Positions 22,181-41,400 of a stretch of 64,000 nt of DNA are shown here, one piece after another. Position numbers and translations under genes: made by a program. Origin of the DNA: Atopsyche davidsoni (Eukaryota > Arthropoda > Insecta > Trichoptera > Hydrobiosidae). The stretch is taken from the NCBI GenBank assembly GCA_022113835.1, contig JAILWY010000016.1, positions 186,001-250,000 of the forward strand, in the 5' to 3' direction. The notes under the pieces are model-generated. The model was not told where the DNA came from and searched no databases. It saw nothing but the letters and a program-made list of their open reading frames with translations. The number at the start of each line of letters is the position of its first letter. Positions within the stretch are counted from its first letter, which is position 1.

Positions 22181-23336
22181 ATGGAACGGAAATCCGCATT
22201 TTTCGCGTGGATCGCTCTGAGTGTTGTGCTGGTGATCGGCGATTTATCGGATCGGAGAACGGACGGCGTGGCTTACGAGCGCTACGCCGCCTGCCTCCCC
22301 GAGCCCGACGGGGCCTCTGCCGCCAGGGACGCCGCCCCCGCCTTGGCACCCCTCTCGGACGACGCGAGCGGTGCCACCGTCGCCGTCGTCGGCGGTTCCA
22401 TCAACGGTATGGGCGCCGCTTACTTCACCGCTGCCGCAGCTCTCAGGGTACGCAATCGCACCGGTAATGCAATTTTCAAAATACGATAAGACATCCTCGC
22501 AGTTCGCCGAGGAGTCGGAAACGAATCTCTTCATCTCGAAATTGTAATTCGAGTTGCAGGCGGGCGCGGAGACGGTGCACGTGTTCTGCCAGCTGGCGGC
22601 GGGGCCGGCCATTCAGTCCTTCTCGCCGGACGTGATCGTGCATCCGCTGTTCGACACTAACGTCGACAAGCTCATCGCGCAACTCGAGAAGACGGACGTG
22701 GTCGTATTCGGGCCCGGCCTGGACACGCTGAACCTCGCTCACTCCGCGAACGTCTGGACTCGGGTCGTCACCGCCTGCAAGAACGCCAGGAAACCGCTCA
22801 TCGTCGTCCTGGAGGAGCCGCACATCACTCTCGCGCTGGTGAACAGCTTGAACAAGTACCCCGCCCCCGGAGTGATGTTCCTGACGAGCGGAGCCGAGTT
22901 CGAGGCGCTGTACAAGCTGGTGCGCAACCCCGGCTCGTTCGGGGACGCGCGCGTGAGCGTGGACTGGGAGAAGCTGGGGGAGAACGCCGTGGTGGTGCGG
23001 TCCGGCTGCGCGGACTCGGCGGTGAGCGCGGACGCGCGGGCCGCGTGGGCGCTGGGAGGGTCGGGCGCGCACCGCCGCCGGGGCGGGCGGGCGCACGCGC
23101 TGGCGGGCGTGGCGGCCGCCTACTTCCACCGAGCCCTGGCGCGCCTGCCCCGCAACGTCACGCGCACGCACGGACCCGCCTTCCCCGCCTCGGCCGCCGC
23201 CTTCTCGGCCGCCCGCTTGATGCGCGCGTGCAGCAGGATGGCGCGCGAGGAGAAGGGCGCCAGCGCGCTCACCTCCGACATCCTGGACAAGCTGCAGGAC
23301 GCGCTCGAGACGGGTGCGGATGCGGACGACCGGTAG
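22181..23336 (+). CDS. NAD(P)HX dehydratase (NAXD/CARKD)-like secreted pseudoenzyme, copy B
   Basis: Two coding exons, 22181-22447 and 22560-23336, give 347 residues, joined at GTACGC and TTGCAG in phase 0. The start MERKSAFFAWIALSVVLVIG is a signal peptide. ATVAVVGGSINGMGAAYFTA, ETVHVFCQLAAG, QSFSPDVIVHPLFD and VVVFGPGLD match the front half of NAXD. Later motifs are lost: LIVVLEEPH replaces VIDADGL, and the catalytic GGQGD loop reads GGRAHALAG. The fold is ribokinase-like, but dehydratase or kinase chemistry is unlikely. Exon 1 is 267 nt, exactly as in copy A. Copy A's second intron is absent here. It is encoded opposite to copy A. Very GC-rich, with Arg/Ala expansion after residue 220. Confidence 0.8.
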
Positions 23337-23547
23337 CGCGGAAGCGGGATGAGGTAGGTGTCCCTTATTAATTATATATTTTAAAAAAACACAGGTCGAT
23401 CTATCCGTGTCAAAGAGCACGGTGAAGCAGAGGCAAGCTAGAAAACTGACTACAACCTTTTTGAAACATTGTGATCTCACGGTCTCACCTTTTGATGTAC
23501 TGAACTAAAGCGTCATAGATTGTTGAATGTACTTTGGTAGGTACTTT

Positions 23548-23670
23548 GTGTTCAATATTTTTGATAGAGAAGACCCGGGGGAAATCCATTTTAATATTTT
23601 AAATAAAATACTTTTGTGATTTTTCCTCATATTTAAAAATCATATGGAAAAATCACAAAAGAATGTACTT
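23548..23670. repeat. F1-family foldback repeat, decayed
   Basis: TTCAATATTTTTGATAGAGA, then ATAAAATACTTTTGTGATTTT with an inverted partner AAAATCACAAAAG at about 23649-23661. Same family as 18546-18690. Confidence 0.5.
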
Positions 23671-26600
23671 CGTTCGATAATTGTTGTACGGTTGTGACAT
23701 GCCATTGTTGGATTTAAAAAGTAAGGGAAGAATACAGCTGAAATGCAGCATCTCTGTTGAGGTCGTGTACAGTATTCACCATACTGCAGTACAGTACCCC
23801 ATCTTTCCGGTAAACTCTCAGTGTGACCTGACGTTGACTGTATTTCAGAAGTCACTTCACACTTTAACAGTTACAACCCATCAACTCACAAATCCAACAA
23901 CTTCAGTCATTTCCTACAAAGGTTTATTACCTACAGTTATTATCAGTTGAATTAGATCTGACCTTATTATTTTCCTCCGTTGGATAATTCATAACCAATT
24001 GTGGAAGTATTTATTTTGTTTTGTTCCATAAAATTAACTACAACTAAAAAATGGTTTCTTAAGAATTCTGGTTTTATCATAAACAGCAAGAGTTCTAATT
24101 AATATAAGGATTTTTTAAAATTGTTTTGTTCGTAGTGATGTTCCTGGGATGGCAAGCAGTCTGATTTTGCACAACCTTTGCATGTAATTGACAATCAGAG
24201 TATAATCACAATGAAAGAAGGAAATGGTGTAGGAAATTCCAAATAAAATGATTTGTAACATCTTATAAACAATATATTTTTCGTTTAAAATAACTCCTCC
24301 CGCCTCTGTCAATTGGCAATATGACTGACATCCCGAGGATTGGCAGTCTCCATTGTTTTACAGTAAGTCATCCTATATACACTTCCTGACCTGTCAGGTA
24401 TATCTCTGTACAATATAAAATAACAGAACATAATTCTTAAATGTTATGTACATATTCACAATTACATGTTTAAATAAACAGTGAGCTTAAAGTATTTATC
24501 GAAGAATTCCAACATTTTAGCTAAAGTGTGAGAACTTGCAAGTGTATAAGTATCTACATTCTACAGACGTATTTCTAAACAAGAAGATGTGAAGGGATTC
24601 AATAATATTGACAATTAAGTAACAACTGCTGGAGAAGTCTACTCACGTTAACAATATTCACAATGTAAGCATTTAGAAATTTAACCAGAAAGTGCATTGA
24701 ATATATTGTGAGTGAATTTCACCTAACCTTTTTCACCATTTCAGAACAGGTAGTCAAGTAATACTTCATAGAAGATTATAAGCCGCAGTTTGAGCAATAT
24801 TATATTAATTTGCCCATGTCCTCGGCCATTTTTAAAAAAATATTTTTTACATTGATTATGGAGTAAATTTATAAATAAAAAAGGAAATGTTTTGATTGAA
24901 ATTTATAAAAACAAGAAGAGGATACATAATTCAAAAATAATCCATTTTCTTTCTGAAATTCTTATATAATTTAAGAGAATATAGAAAACATTAGAAACTA
25001 TAGATTTACTTGAGTTGAGATTTACATACGTTTGAATTAGATAGACAAATTGATAACAATGTTTATAGATTTCAGTAGGTAAAAAACTAAGGATTATGCC
25101 AAGATTTCTAATTAATCAGCTAATAGAATATTACAAGGTAAGAGATCTGCACTACATGAATACGTCTGCACTTAACTGTACAGTGTGATGGGGTTTACTA
25201 GAAATACATTAAAAATGCAAAACACAATACCCGAGATATTAAACATTCAATTATTTATTAATAAGGAGAATAAAAGCTGCAAGACTGTAGAGTTGATTGA
25301 AAAAATATATATTCCACCTGTTGATCCCCAGCGCCTATGAACGTGTCTCGCTAAGGAAAGCAATGTTTACTATAAAAACTTAATTCTTGCAATTAGTACC
25401 TATTTAATAAAGTTAAGAATTCTACATTCGATATGTGAGGTTAATGGAATCTGCCAGTAATCGATAGACATGACTCAAATAAATTTTGTTTTATTTAAAA
25501 ATAAAGATTCTAAATTTATGAGTATTTAAGTATTATATATTTACACAAAAAAAAACACTTTATTTTATGATTTATACTAAAATATTGCCAGAAATAAAAT
25601 AAACATCTAAAAAAGAGACTGAATGCATAAATCAGTATTTGTATATAACTCGTAGGATGTTAAAAAATATAACCACAGTGTATGTGCGCACAGTGTAAAG
25701 TAAATAATTTGTATGGTGATAGTAATATTGTGTAGCAGACATTGAATTTGTACAAAAATAAACTTTTTTTTGCCCACCCAGGACATTTTTTTCCTGTCCA
25801 ATTTTGACGAAATAAAGGAAGCTGAGAAAACGGTGATTTAATATTATGTATTTATTATACAATAACAGCATATATTATGACAGTGATGCAATTAGCTTCT
25901 TGCCCGGCTAAAAAAATCTACATAGAAATTGATTAGTTTTTTTATTAATAAAATTAGAGTACAATACTTGAATAAATTTCAAAAAGTCTTCTTAATGCTC
26001 ATTTTGATAAAGATTTTTTTAAAATCAATTGTATAATTTTTTTTAATAATACAAATATGGATATATCAGCAACCACAAAGGTATTGAAAACCCAATAAAC
26101 AAGATAAAAATAATATTTTTTAAAATTTAAATGTGCATTTTTTTCAATTGGGAAATTGGTAAGTCTTCAAAAATATAATATCCACATGATTAAATCCCTT
26201 TATGAACATTTAACACTTTTACTGTTTCCGTGGACCGGAAGCTGCTATGCTTGTTGTGTTTACACATTAAGAAAACTATAAGTATCAGGAGAGCTGGGCA
26301 AAAGGTTTACTAAAACATATGTGAATCTAATAGATATATTTTAATCTAATATTCAAAATAGTAAGACACCATTTCCTCTAGTGATAAAAATAAATACGGT
26401 AATCAAGAAGATGAAATATGAGATAAACTAAAGAGAGAAAAAATATTTCCAAAAGTCAAAGCGAGGCACAGGAATCCTTGAGGAAAGATCTCCTAAGAAA
26501 TGAGGAAAGTGGCGCACAGGCACAGCGAAGGACACATCTTTATGTGCAGCAATTTATAATTAAAATGGAAGACTTAATAGTGAATCACCGTGGAAGTGAC

Positions 26601-27105
26601 AATCTAGATAATTCGCCCACAATAATTGTTAGTTTGGCATTACGTTTGGAGGCTGGCTAGTGATTGTTTTAATATATCTAAAGAAAGAAAGTTATTAACC
26701 AACTTATCAAAGAAACCTACGTTTGGGAAAAGTTTAATGAAAAAATTTGGTGTCTTTCATCATTAAATGATAGAAATAATTATTAATTTCAGAACAAGAA
26801 AACTGTGAATGTGAAAGTATTGAAGGGATAGAGACTAATATATAATAATTATAAATTAGTAAACATAAACCCAAAGAAATCAATATCAACATAAAACATA
26901 CATTAATAAAAAAAAAAAACTATATTTATAATTATCCAAACAATGATAAAGTAAATACAACAGAGCTGGTACAAATAACATCAAAAAGTTACCTACTGAG
27001 TGAATAACTGTTAAAAAATTAAAGCCTCAAGGATATCATTTAATACATTCACTAAAGGACTAGATTGTAGAGGATATCGTTCCTCTGATGACCTGCAAGG
27101 AGCGA
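23671..27105. other. no gene seen, AT-rich
   Basis: More than 3 kb between the copy B gene and the 3' end of FEM1B. Only short ORFs without domains occur. The FEM1B 3' UTR must lie at the right edge. I saw no transposase, RNA gene or clear repeat. Confidence 0.5.
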
Positions 27106-34225
<7,120 letters not shown>

Positions 34226-34554
34226 TTTTGCAAAGCATAAATATCTTATTATGTTTTCTCGAAACCAAAACTGACAATAGTATTCCAGATGTACGCAGAA
34301 CAACCCACGAATCTACAACTGTCAAATTGCGAGCAACTCAGAGGGACTTCATTTCCCACTGCTGCCATTTGCGGGACTGCGAGCGCCAGAGACACGCGAG
34401 CGGAGAGCAGCGAGCGGCGAGCAGAGAGCAGAGAGCAGCGAGCAGCGAGCGCTGAGCACTGATGATATAGCTGGCAGCCTGGTTTCGCAACTCGACGTAG
34501 TGTACGTCTGATGTCAGACTAATTAGATGTCAAATAGTTTGAAAAAATACCAGC
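34226..34554. promoter_or_regulatory. likely bidirectional promoter of FEM1B and TARS1
   Basis: This 330-bp spacer lies between the FEM1B start (34225, minus) and the first proposed TARS1 ATG (34555, plus). Its centre (about 34370-34460) is GC-rich with a GAGCAGC/GAGAGCAGCG tandem repeat. A shared promoter follows from the divergent arrangement. No specific factor site was recognised. Confidence 0.5.
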
Positions 34555-35414
34555 ATGGGTGATATTGTCGTTGATAAACTTGAGCAAATGAATTTGAATG
34601 AAAAGGCATGAATTTTCTATTCATAAGTCCGTAAATATAATGTTCAGTCTGTTGAGGTTCCGTATAAATGGAAATTCAGTTTTACGACGGAATCACACTT
34701 ATTGGGTTCGTAGTGTTTCGAGGGCATTATGATGTGCTGTCAGATAACAATGTAGTCTAGCGAAGACCGTATTAACTTTTCCCCCTGAAAAACTATACAA
34801 AAGAAGTAAAACACATGTACACAACTTTCTCGCCATAAATTTTGGTCAACTGATGAGCGTTTGTTTATTTTGTATAACCTATCGTGCATTGTCGTCGACA
34901 CCGGCATATGACGCAATTTTGACAACGCGTACAATCGCGTGTCAATAAATAATATTCTAAATTTGCATCACGTAATATGCAATTTATATAATTTTAGTAT
35001 AATTTATATTGCTTTTGACCAAGCTATTGTAAAATTTCAGAGCAACAAGATGAAGAAGGATAAAAAGGCGATGGCGAAGGGGGACGGTAGTGCGACAGTC
35101 ATGAAGGAGCTGAGTCCGTGGCCTGAGTACATCGAGAAGCGCCTGGCATTGTGGGACCGACTGAAGATGCGTTATCAAGAGGAGTTGGCAGCTAAGCCTG
35201 ATTACACCATAGCCGTGGGACTGCCAGATGGGCACAAGGTCGAGGGCAAGGCCTGGCGCACTACTCCTTACGAGGTGGCCCAGGGTATTAGGTCAGTCTA
35301 GGGTACTACAATTGTCTAAAATTTATGCATCAGTAGATATTGCATCATCAGTGTGAATATAGTAAGTATATAGATTGTTTAAGAGTTTAGCATTAATTTT
35401 GTGAAGGTATACAG

Positions 35415-35473
<59 letters not shown>

Positions 35474-38400
35474 AGGAGTGTCTATACTTGAAATAACTTA
35501 TACAGATTTATTGTTGCAGTCAAGGTTTGGCTACCAATGCGGTGATTTCGCGTGTAGATGGGGTGCTGTGGGACCTGGAGCGACCTTTAGAGGGAGACTG
35601 TGAATTGCAACTGCTGACTTTCAACGATCCTGATGCCCAGCAGGTTTTCTGGCACTCTACCGCCCACATGTTGGGGGAAGCCATGGAGAGGGTAATGCTG
35701 ACTGTTTACTACACTGTCTGCTTTATTCAATTTTGTCTGTGTTAAAAGTTTTATTGATTGATAATGATGGCAGTTTTTCATTTGTAATAGAATGACCTTT
35801 ATTGATGGTCTTCATGAAATAAATGAATAACTATTTTATTTAAAATATTATAATGGAATTCCACCAAGTACTCTCTGTTAAAAATATTGATTACTCAAAT
35901 GAATACGTCATAAGTTACATATTACTTTTAAAATTGTAGTCTATGACCCATGAAGGGGATCAATGGCACATCAAACGCCAGGGGAAAACACAATAGTGAC
36001 AGTTTCCTCGGAACAGAGGACACTATAAATAACATAACGCGATAATGATTGTTCTCTCTCTCGTACAACCCTTGGACGGAACAACTACACAGCTGAAATA
36101 TGTGACTTATGAAGTATTCCCTCATTTTAGAGATATTTGGTACTTACCTATTTATTATGTTACAACGTGGTCTACTTTGAATAAAATTACCTGCACTATT
36201 CAAGCCATCCAACTCCACTTGACCCAGATAAGATAAAATCTTAAAACTAATTTCTAATCTTTAATTTTTGTAAAAATGTGTTTGATGCATGTCTGATTGT
36301 ATTAAGGACTTCTATTACTACTTTGGTATGATTTTAGCCTTTTCTCTCTACAGACTTTGTTTTTTATTCAGGTGTATGGCGGCTGTCTTTGCTATGGCCC
36401 ACCCATAGAAGGTGGTTTCTACTATGACATGCATCTTCCCGATAAAGGTGTAAGTAATTTTGATTATTTTATCATAGGCTTTATTGGTGTATAAGTATAC
36501 TTTATAACATATCCAATATTATTAATTATATTTTTTCAGATTTCTTCTACAGACTTCCCCTACTTAGAAAATTTAATGAAGAGCATTGCCAAGGAGAAGC
36601 AACCCTTTGAGAGATTAGAAGTATCAAAAGCTGACTTGCTGGAAATGTTTTCATACAATCCTTTCAAGGTCCGCATCCTTCAAGAAAAGGTGGATACGCC
36701 ATCTACCACTGTGTATCGTTGCGGTCCACTCATCGATCTTTGCCGAGGCCCCCACGTGCGTCACACTGGCAACATCAAGGCTCTGAAGGTCACCAAGGTG
36801 AGCCAGCACTCTGTCAATGGAAGTCTGCCCAAAAGGTTGTATGGTTTAAATATCATTTTTGGTTTTTTAGAATTCAGCTACATACTGGGAGGGCAAAGCA
36901 GATGCAGAGTCCTTGCAGAGAATATACGGCATTTCCTTCCCTGACTCAAAGCAGCTCAAAGAGTGGGAAAAGGTCCAGGAAGAGGCTGCCAGAAGAGATC
37001 ATCGCAAAATTGGAAAGGTAAGAGTCATGAACTAGTTTTACTCATAATGATCGCTGCTGTATAGTTGGTATTCATTTTCTTCTTTTTAGATGACATGGTA
37101 TCGAAACACTGAATATGAGGAATCAATAATGTAACGGGTCGCGTCTATAATTAAAAGAGTATTTATTTTCACAAATATTTATATTTACATATACAAAATG
37201 GTGTAGTGACCTCAGCCAGATGACGGCCGTTCTAACACTGGGGCTTGGCTTGGCGATGCATCTAGAAGCTTCTAGAACATGGGTGGCCAACCTTTTTCAG
37301 CTGCCGGGCCAAATTAAGGAAAAGAGATTTCCTACTGGGCTACTACCATATATATGATATGATACGAACTACGCTCAATGGAATATTCTATTGGTGGTTT
37401 TATATACAATAAAAAAAAAATGTTTGCATATGCTCCGCGGGCCAAAAATAAACACCCGCGGGCCACATGTGGCCTGCGGGTGTTGGCCATGGGTAGGCCA
37501 CCTATGTTCTAGAACATTTGAGAGTTTGCTTTCATCGATCCTATTATGTTTGCTAGCGTTCTGTAGTCTTCATTTTACAAACTACTGCTAAAACGTAACA
37601 ATAAGTACCTGCATCAAGAATTAAATAGCAAGCTCTTTTTCAAAAAACCATTTTTACAACAAGTACAGAAGGCTCTACAGAAATTCGTAATGCAATTCAT
37701 ACAACCTGACAAATATCTTGACTTGTAAAATATCATTTTTTGATTTTTTCTTTTTCAAATGGAGCTGCACCTCCTTATATCTTCAAATCAGTTCAGTAAT
37801 TCACTGTAGTACTGTCCCTAAAAAAATTGTTTCTTTTAGCTTTCTAGTCAACTGGACCGTCTTTGCTTTGTTCGGAGCTATTCCATTCGAAGCCAAGTCC
37901 ATTCGGTTTATATCCTTACTAAAATTCTTCTGAATTTTGCTCAAAAATATTGACATATTCCTCTCTGCTTGCTGCCCACAGTCAGCAACCGCAGCACTCA
38001 TCAGGCAGCACGCAGACAGCCTCTTCATTCCTAACCTATCATTTAATATTATATTTCTAGGAGCAAGAGTTATTCTTCTTTAATGAGCTATCTCCAGGGT
38101 CCTGTTTCTTTCTGCCACGCGGGGCGCACATCTACAACAAGCTGATGGAGTTCATCCGGCAGCAGTATCGGCGTCGTGGCTTTCAAGAAGTCATTTCTCC
38201 CAACATTTACAATGTCAAGCTCTGGCAGACCAGTGGGCACTGGGCTCACTATGAGGTACAGCTATCCCCTCATCTCCCTGCTTCCACTCATAGATTAATC
38301 TTATTTATGCATTGTTGTAATTCAAACTTTTTTAATTTTGTTATTTTAGGAAAATATGTTCTCGTTTGACGTTGAAAAAGAAACTTTTGCATTGAAGCCC

Positions 38401-41400
38401 ATGAACTGCCCGGGTCATTGGTGAGTTTTAACTAGAGTTTTGCAAGTAAAATTAGCATTAAATATTTACTCTCAGGCCACAGGGGCAGAGTAGAACTGAC
38501 CGATTATAGAAATCAAACAATGACACATTGGTCTTGGGATTTTGTCGAAAAGTATCCATGGCTTTACTTCTGGTTTACAGTTTGATGTTTGAGCAGCGAG
38601 TCCGGTCTTGGCGTGAGTTGCCATTGAGGCTAGCGGACTGGGGTGTCTTACACCGGAATGAACTATCCGGAGCCCTCACAGGTCTCACCCGTGTACGTCG
38701 ATTCCAACAGGATGATGCGCACATATTTTGCACCCACGCACAGATTAAGCAAGAGATGGTAAATTTTTATTTTTAAAATAAGTTCTCTTTATTGGGTTTT
38801 ATGTTGCATATCTTCTTTAAAAATTAGACATTTCAGTTTCGGTATTGGAACCATCTTTAAGGATTTGAAATGGTCCCAATACTGAGACCTAAATATCGGA
38901 GCATCCAAGTATTAAGTATTTATAATGACAACAGCCGCCAAAACACATCTCATAATTATTTTTATTTTTGTTGAATTTTATCCCGTAACTTCTGAGTTTC
39001 TGGACCGACTGTAATTTTGAATATTTATACCAGGTGGGTGCCCTGGAGTTCTTGAAGGACGTGTACCAGGTGTTTGGATTTTCCTTCAGTCTGTGCCTTT
39101 CCACACGCCCAGAGAAGTTCTTGGGGGAGGTTAGCGTGTGGGACGAGGCTGAAAAGGTGAGTGAAATCTGAATGATTTTATTTCGGTGTTCAGTTAGCAC
39201 AATACCGCTCAATGTATGCATGTGTCATTTAGTATTTTTCTCTGTTCAATGACACGTGGAACTCTGGCTTGGCGAGCTAGTCTATGGGGTATTATACTCT
39301 TTTACTCCAGTTTCATAGCGGTTATCTAAGAGATTGACAATTTTATTGAAATGTGGTAACTAAACAAGATTGCTTTAGATCCCTTAGACCAGGGGTCCCC
39401 AACCTTTTTGTACCCAAGAGCACATTTCAGAATGCCGGTCGGGCAATGGACACCATTTATTTTTTCAAGGTATGGTTCTGCTCCCAAAAGTATTACCACA
39501 GTGAACCCGGGTAAAAAAAAAAAAGGCCTTTTTTTTCAGGTCAGAGATAAACGGAGATTACCTGCGCGTAATCGTGGCATTTAGTTTATTTAATTGTCAC
39601 TTTATTTTTGTATTTTGAAAGTTTATTTTTTTACAGAATATTAAAAAAAACTATAAATTATAATTATCTATTTTTTATTATTTAATTAACGTCCATTTTC
39701 AGGGTAAAATAAAATCTTGAAGATGTTGAAAAATTGGATAAAATGACGACTTTTCAAAACCAAAATTTGTAAAAAAAAAAATTATTTTTTTATTTTTAAA
39801 CTAATTCTCCAGAAAGGGTTTATATTTTATCTTTTTCCAATTTAAAAAACGACACCTAAATGCTTAGGGTTCCGGATCTGTCGGAAAAAAACACTTATCA
39901 CATTAAAAGTAAATTTATAAGAAATAAAAACATCTCACATTTGGAAAAGGGGATGTATCTAACTTTTTGCATTTAAATTTTTTTAATTGGTGCAGTAGAT
40001 TTTTGGCAAAAAGTATGAGAAAATGATCTAAAAACTCGATAATGGGACTTACCCCCTTTTATAAAATATAATTTTTTTTGTTTATATTATGTTAAATAAA
40101 TAATAAGTAGTAGTCAATAATAGCATAAAAACTCTGGTAATTGGGTCTAATTGGGGCAAATATGCAACAAATAATTATTTTTAATAGCAACTTTAAAATA
40201 TACATGTAAACAAATTGAAATAAAATATACATGTAAAAATTGTAAACAGGTTAGAATACGAAAAATATACTGCACCAATAATAAAAAAAAGATTCCAATA
40301 GTTAGATGCATTCCTTTTTCTAAAGATAATTTTTTTTTATTTCTTATAATTTACTTTTAATATGATAAATGTGTTTTCCCGATTGATGTTTAGGAATTTA
40401 GATATTATTATGACCGACGGGTCTAGAACCCTAAGCATTTAGGTGTCCTTTTTTAAATTGGAAATAAAAGATTACAAACACACCTATGGTAAAAGATTAG
40501 TTTTAAAACTAAAACAATTTTTTTTTAACAAACTCTGGTTTTGAAAAATCGTCATTTTTTCAAATTTTTCAACATCTTTGTGACTTTATTTGACCTTGTA
40601 AAAGAACGGAAATTAAATAATAAAAAGTTGGTAAATATTATTTATAATATTCTGTAAATAAACCAGCTTTCAACATAGAAAAGTAATGTGATTATTAAAT
40701 AAATGAAATGAAACGATTTCGATTTCCTAGTGAGGAACTGTTTGAAGCGGTAAGAGTGTTGCCGAGAACCCACATGTGTCGTATCATCACCGTGCTTAGC
40801 ACGGAACCAATTTGCGGCGCATTTTGAAGGATGATTTGCATTTGTTTCCGTAAAAAGTGCAATTGACTCAAAGAATATTGCCGGCAAACCGTCCACGTCG
40901 CTTGAAATACGGCCAAACAGTCACTCGAATGGTTGACACTGAACCTGATTTTTGGAAGCAAATTTTGATGACCGACGAGGCCCATTTCACACTCTGGCGC
41001 CATTAACAAGTAAAATTGCCGCGTTTGTGAATCTGGAGAATCCACACGAGATCCATGAAACACCATTGCACGGCCAAAAAGTGACTGTTTGGGCCGGCGT
41101 TTGTGCCAAAGCCATCATTGTGCCATTTTTCTTTAGAGAAGGCGAAAAAGTTGATGGGAATCGATATCTTTGCACATTAGCATAGTTTTGGCTGTTCTCA
41201 ATGAATTTATTCCAAATCATAGATATTATGGTGAATTGGTCTGTTTTCAAAAGTTGGCTCTGTTCATTTTTTTATCAAAAGGGATAAATTTGAGAATTTC
41301 TGTAAAATTATTTCTGCTCATAGTTTCTGAGAAAAATTTAGGCCCCCATATGTTATTCCACAAAAAAGAAACTTTCGAATTATTTGCTCCATATGCACCT

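Noticed and set aside
26478..26660. 60-codon ORF in the gene-free region before FEM1B
   Set aside because: No domain, splice context or codon pattern distinguishes it from chance.
34939..35049. Upstream ATG at 34939 as the TARS1 start
   Set aside because: It reads through intron-like AT-rich DNA and a good acceptor at 35040. The peptide does not resemble the family.
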